Source: Alphaproteobacteria bacterium
GTDB taxonomy: Bacteria > Pseudomonadota > Alphaproteobacteria > CAAHEQ01 > UBA3637
NCBI GenBank assembly: GCA_017513365.1
Contig: JAFXFY010000107.1
Location: 1 to 13,322, forward strand
Reading direction: 5' to 3'
DNA length: 13,322 bases
Part shown: positions 12,610 to 13,322 of the stretch, piece by piece
How positions within the stretch are numbered: the stretch's first letter is position 1
Layout of the letters: each line of letters opens with the position of its first letter
Notes under the pieces: model-generated
Database searches by the model: none
Told to the model about the DNA's origin: nothing
Seen by the model: the letters and a program-made list of their open reading frames with translations, nothing else
Made by a program: the position numbers and the translations under genes

Positions 12610-13322
12610 ATGACAATTACGGTATTATCACCTTATCAGGTCTTTTTTATTGATGAAACCGAAAAACTGTGGACCGTTTTAAAGGATGGTCGCGTCAGAT
12701 TTGTAAAATCCGTTCCTGCCTTTACCAATATATCGGCGAAATACAGCACACTCAGCGGGGTTGAATTTGACGGTGAACAAACGCATGTTTTATCTTCAAG
12801 TTTTAATTTTTCCGAAGAAGAACCTCAAAAGATACTCAATTTATTCGGATATTGTTATTATCCGACACTTCTTGAGGGCAAACACCCCAAAATTGCCTTG
12901 CTAAAAGCCGATTTACTCAATCATGCCGGCACAGCGGATTTAACCGTCTATGAGCGGGCCAGAACCAAATATCATCCTTTGGTTAAGATGACAGCTCAAA
13001 TTATTCCGCCTAAATGGAGTATGGACGGCACTTATTTATATTATATCAACACAAAAGGTGTTTTGGTTCGCACCAATGGAAAAACCGGCGAAAAGTTAGC
13101 ACAATCCGCTCAGCTGTTTGGTTTGAACAAAGCCGGCACCATGTTTGCCTACTATGACGGTGAATATATTTATTTGGTATCTTTACAAACGGGACAAACA
13201 ACAAAAATTATGGCGTTTAATATTACAGCCTTGGGTTTTGGTTTAGCCGAAGAAGAACTGTTTTTTGCCTCTACCAATGGCGATTCGCATATCATTCAAA
13301 CCTATAATAAACAAACGGATGA
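12604..13322 (+). CDS. Beta-propeller-like repeat protein (partial, 3' end off window)
   Basis: The frame is open from ATG 12604 (or ATG 12610, two codons on) to the window edge, about 239 residues. Strand-turn-strand units recur: LWTVLKDGRVRFVKSV, GTYLYYINTKGVLVRT with GKTGEKLA, GEYIYLVSLQTGQTTKI, then ELFFASTNGDSHIIQTYN. The (D/N)G(x)xYLYxx...TG(E/Q) pattern is what WD40- or TolB-like propellers show. No signal peptide or membrane helix, so probably cytoplasmic unless the missing end changes this. It is divergent from moxR with overlapping promoters, which may link the two. Family not identified; the fold is a moderate inference. Confidence 0.7.
   Translation, partial: MQMTITVLSPYQVFFIDETEKLWTVLKDGRVRFVKSVPAFTNISAKYSTLSGVEFDGEQTHVLSSSFNFSEEEPQKILNLFGYCYYPTLLEGKHPKIALLKADLLNHAGTADLTVYERARTKYHPLVKMTAQIIPPKWSMDGTYLYYINTKGVLVRTNGKTGEKLAQSAQLFGLNKAGTMFAYYDGEYIYLVSLQTGQTTKIMAFNITALGFGLAEEELFFASTNGDSHIIQTYNKQTD

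Noticed and set aside
1..13322. CRISPR array, tRNA or rRNA genes
   Set aside because: No regularly spaced repeats, tRNA cloverleaf signature or rRNA-like sequence was seen.

Overview
The window looks like a chromosomal segment of an AT-rich alphaproteobacterium, probably an uncultured host-associated one. Three things suggest this: the rpsP-rimM-trmD-rplS order, a DUF3126 gene (a family I know from alphaproteobacteria), and clean sigma70-type promoters of the TTGACT-17-TATAAT kind. The lineage is inferred; no rRNA is present.

Left part (1-4740), all on the minus strand, is accessory DNA. It starts with a partial type IV pilin-like adhesin that has three Cys-rich repeats and a C-type-lectin-like end. 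A compact nested set of inverted repeats, a candidate structured RNA ending in a terminator, lies just upstream of it. Next is a T4-type (GH24) lysozyme without a signal peptide, then an array of six tiny membrane proteins: four three-helix paralogues and two nearly identical single-helix Cys-rich proteins. The array trails a 229-aa protein whose C-terminal half resembles a domain found at the ends of polymorphic toxins. The lysozyme and the toxin-like gene each carry the same ~125-bp upstream cassette: a conserved GGAA-N4-TTCC palindrome, a strong promoter, and two back-to-back intrinsic terminators before the start codon. They are therefore probably co-regulated by attenuation or antitermination. 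I read the block as an effector/immunity island; a phage-type lysis cassette is the main alternative.

Middle part (4760-9250) is mostly core. A minus-strand pair (DUF3126 protein plus an unknown 84-aa protein) diverges from dusA. The plus-strand rpsP-rimM-trmD-rplS operon follows, with its own promoter and a structured leader, and ends at a strong terminator. Next come a small secreted protein of unknown function and, on the minus strand, rpmG (L33, 55 aa), which shares a bidirectional terminator with it.

Right part (9390-12535) is a minus-strand operon with 1-4 base overlaps: moxR AAA ATPase, DUF58 protein, DUF4381 membrane protein, and a WYL-like/TerB-like protein where the von Willebrand and TPR genes of a standard MoxR/Bat operon might be expected. 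A plus-strand gene with beta-propeller-like repeats diverges from moxR and runs off the right edge.
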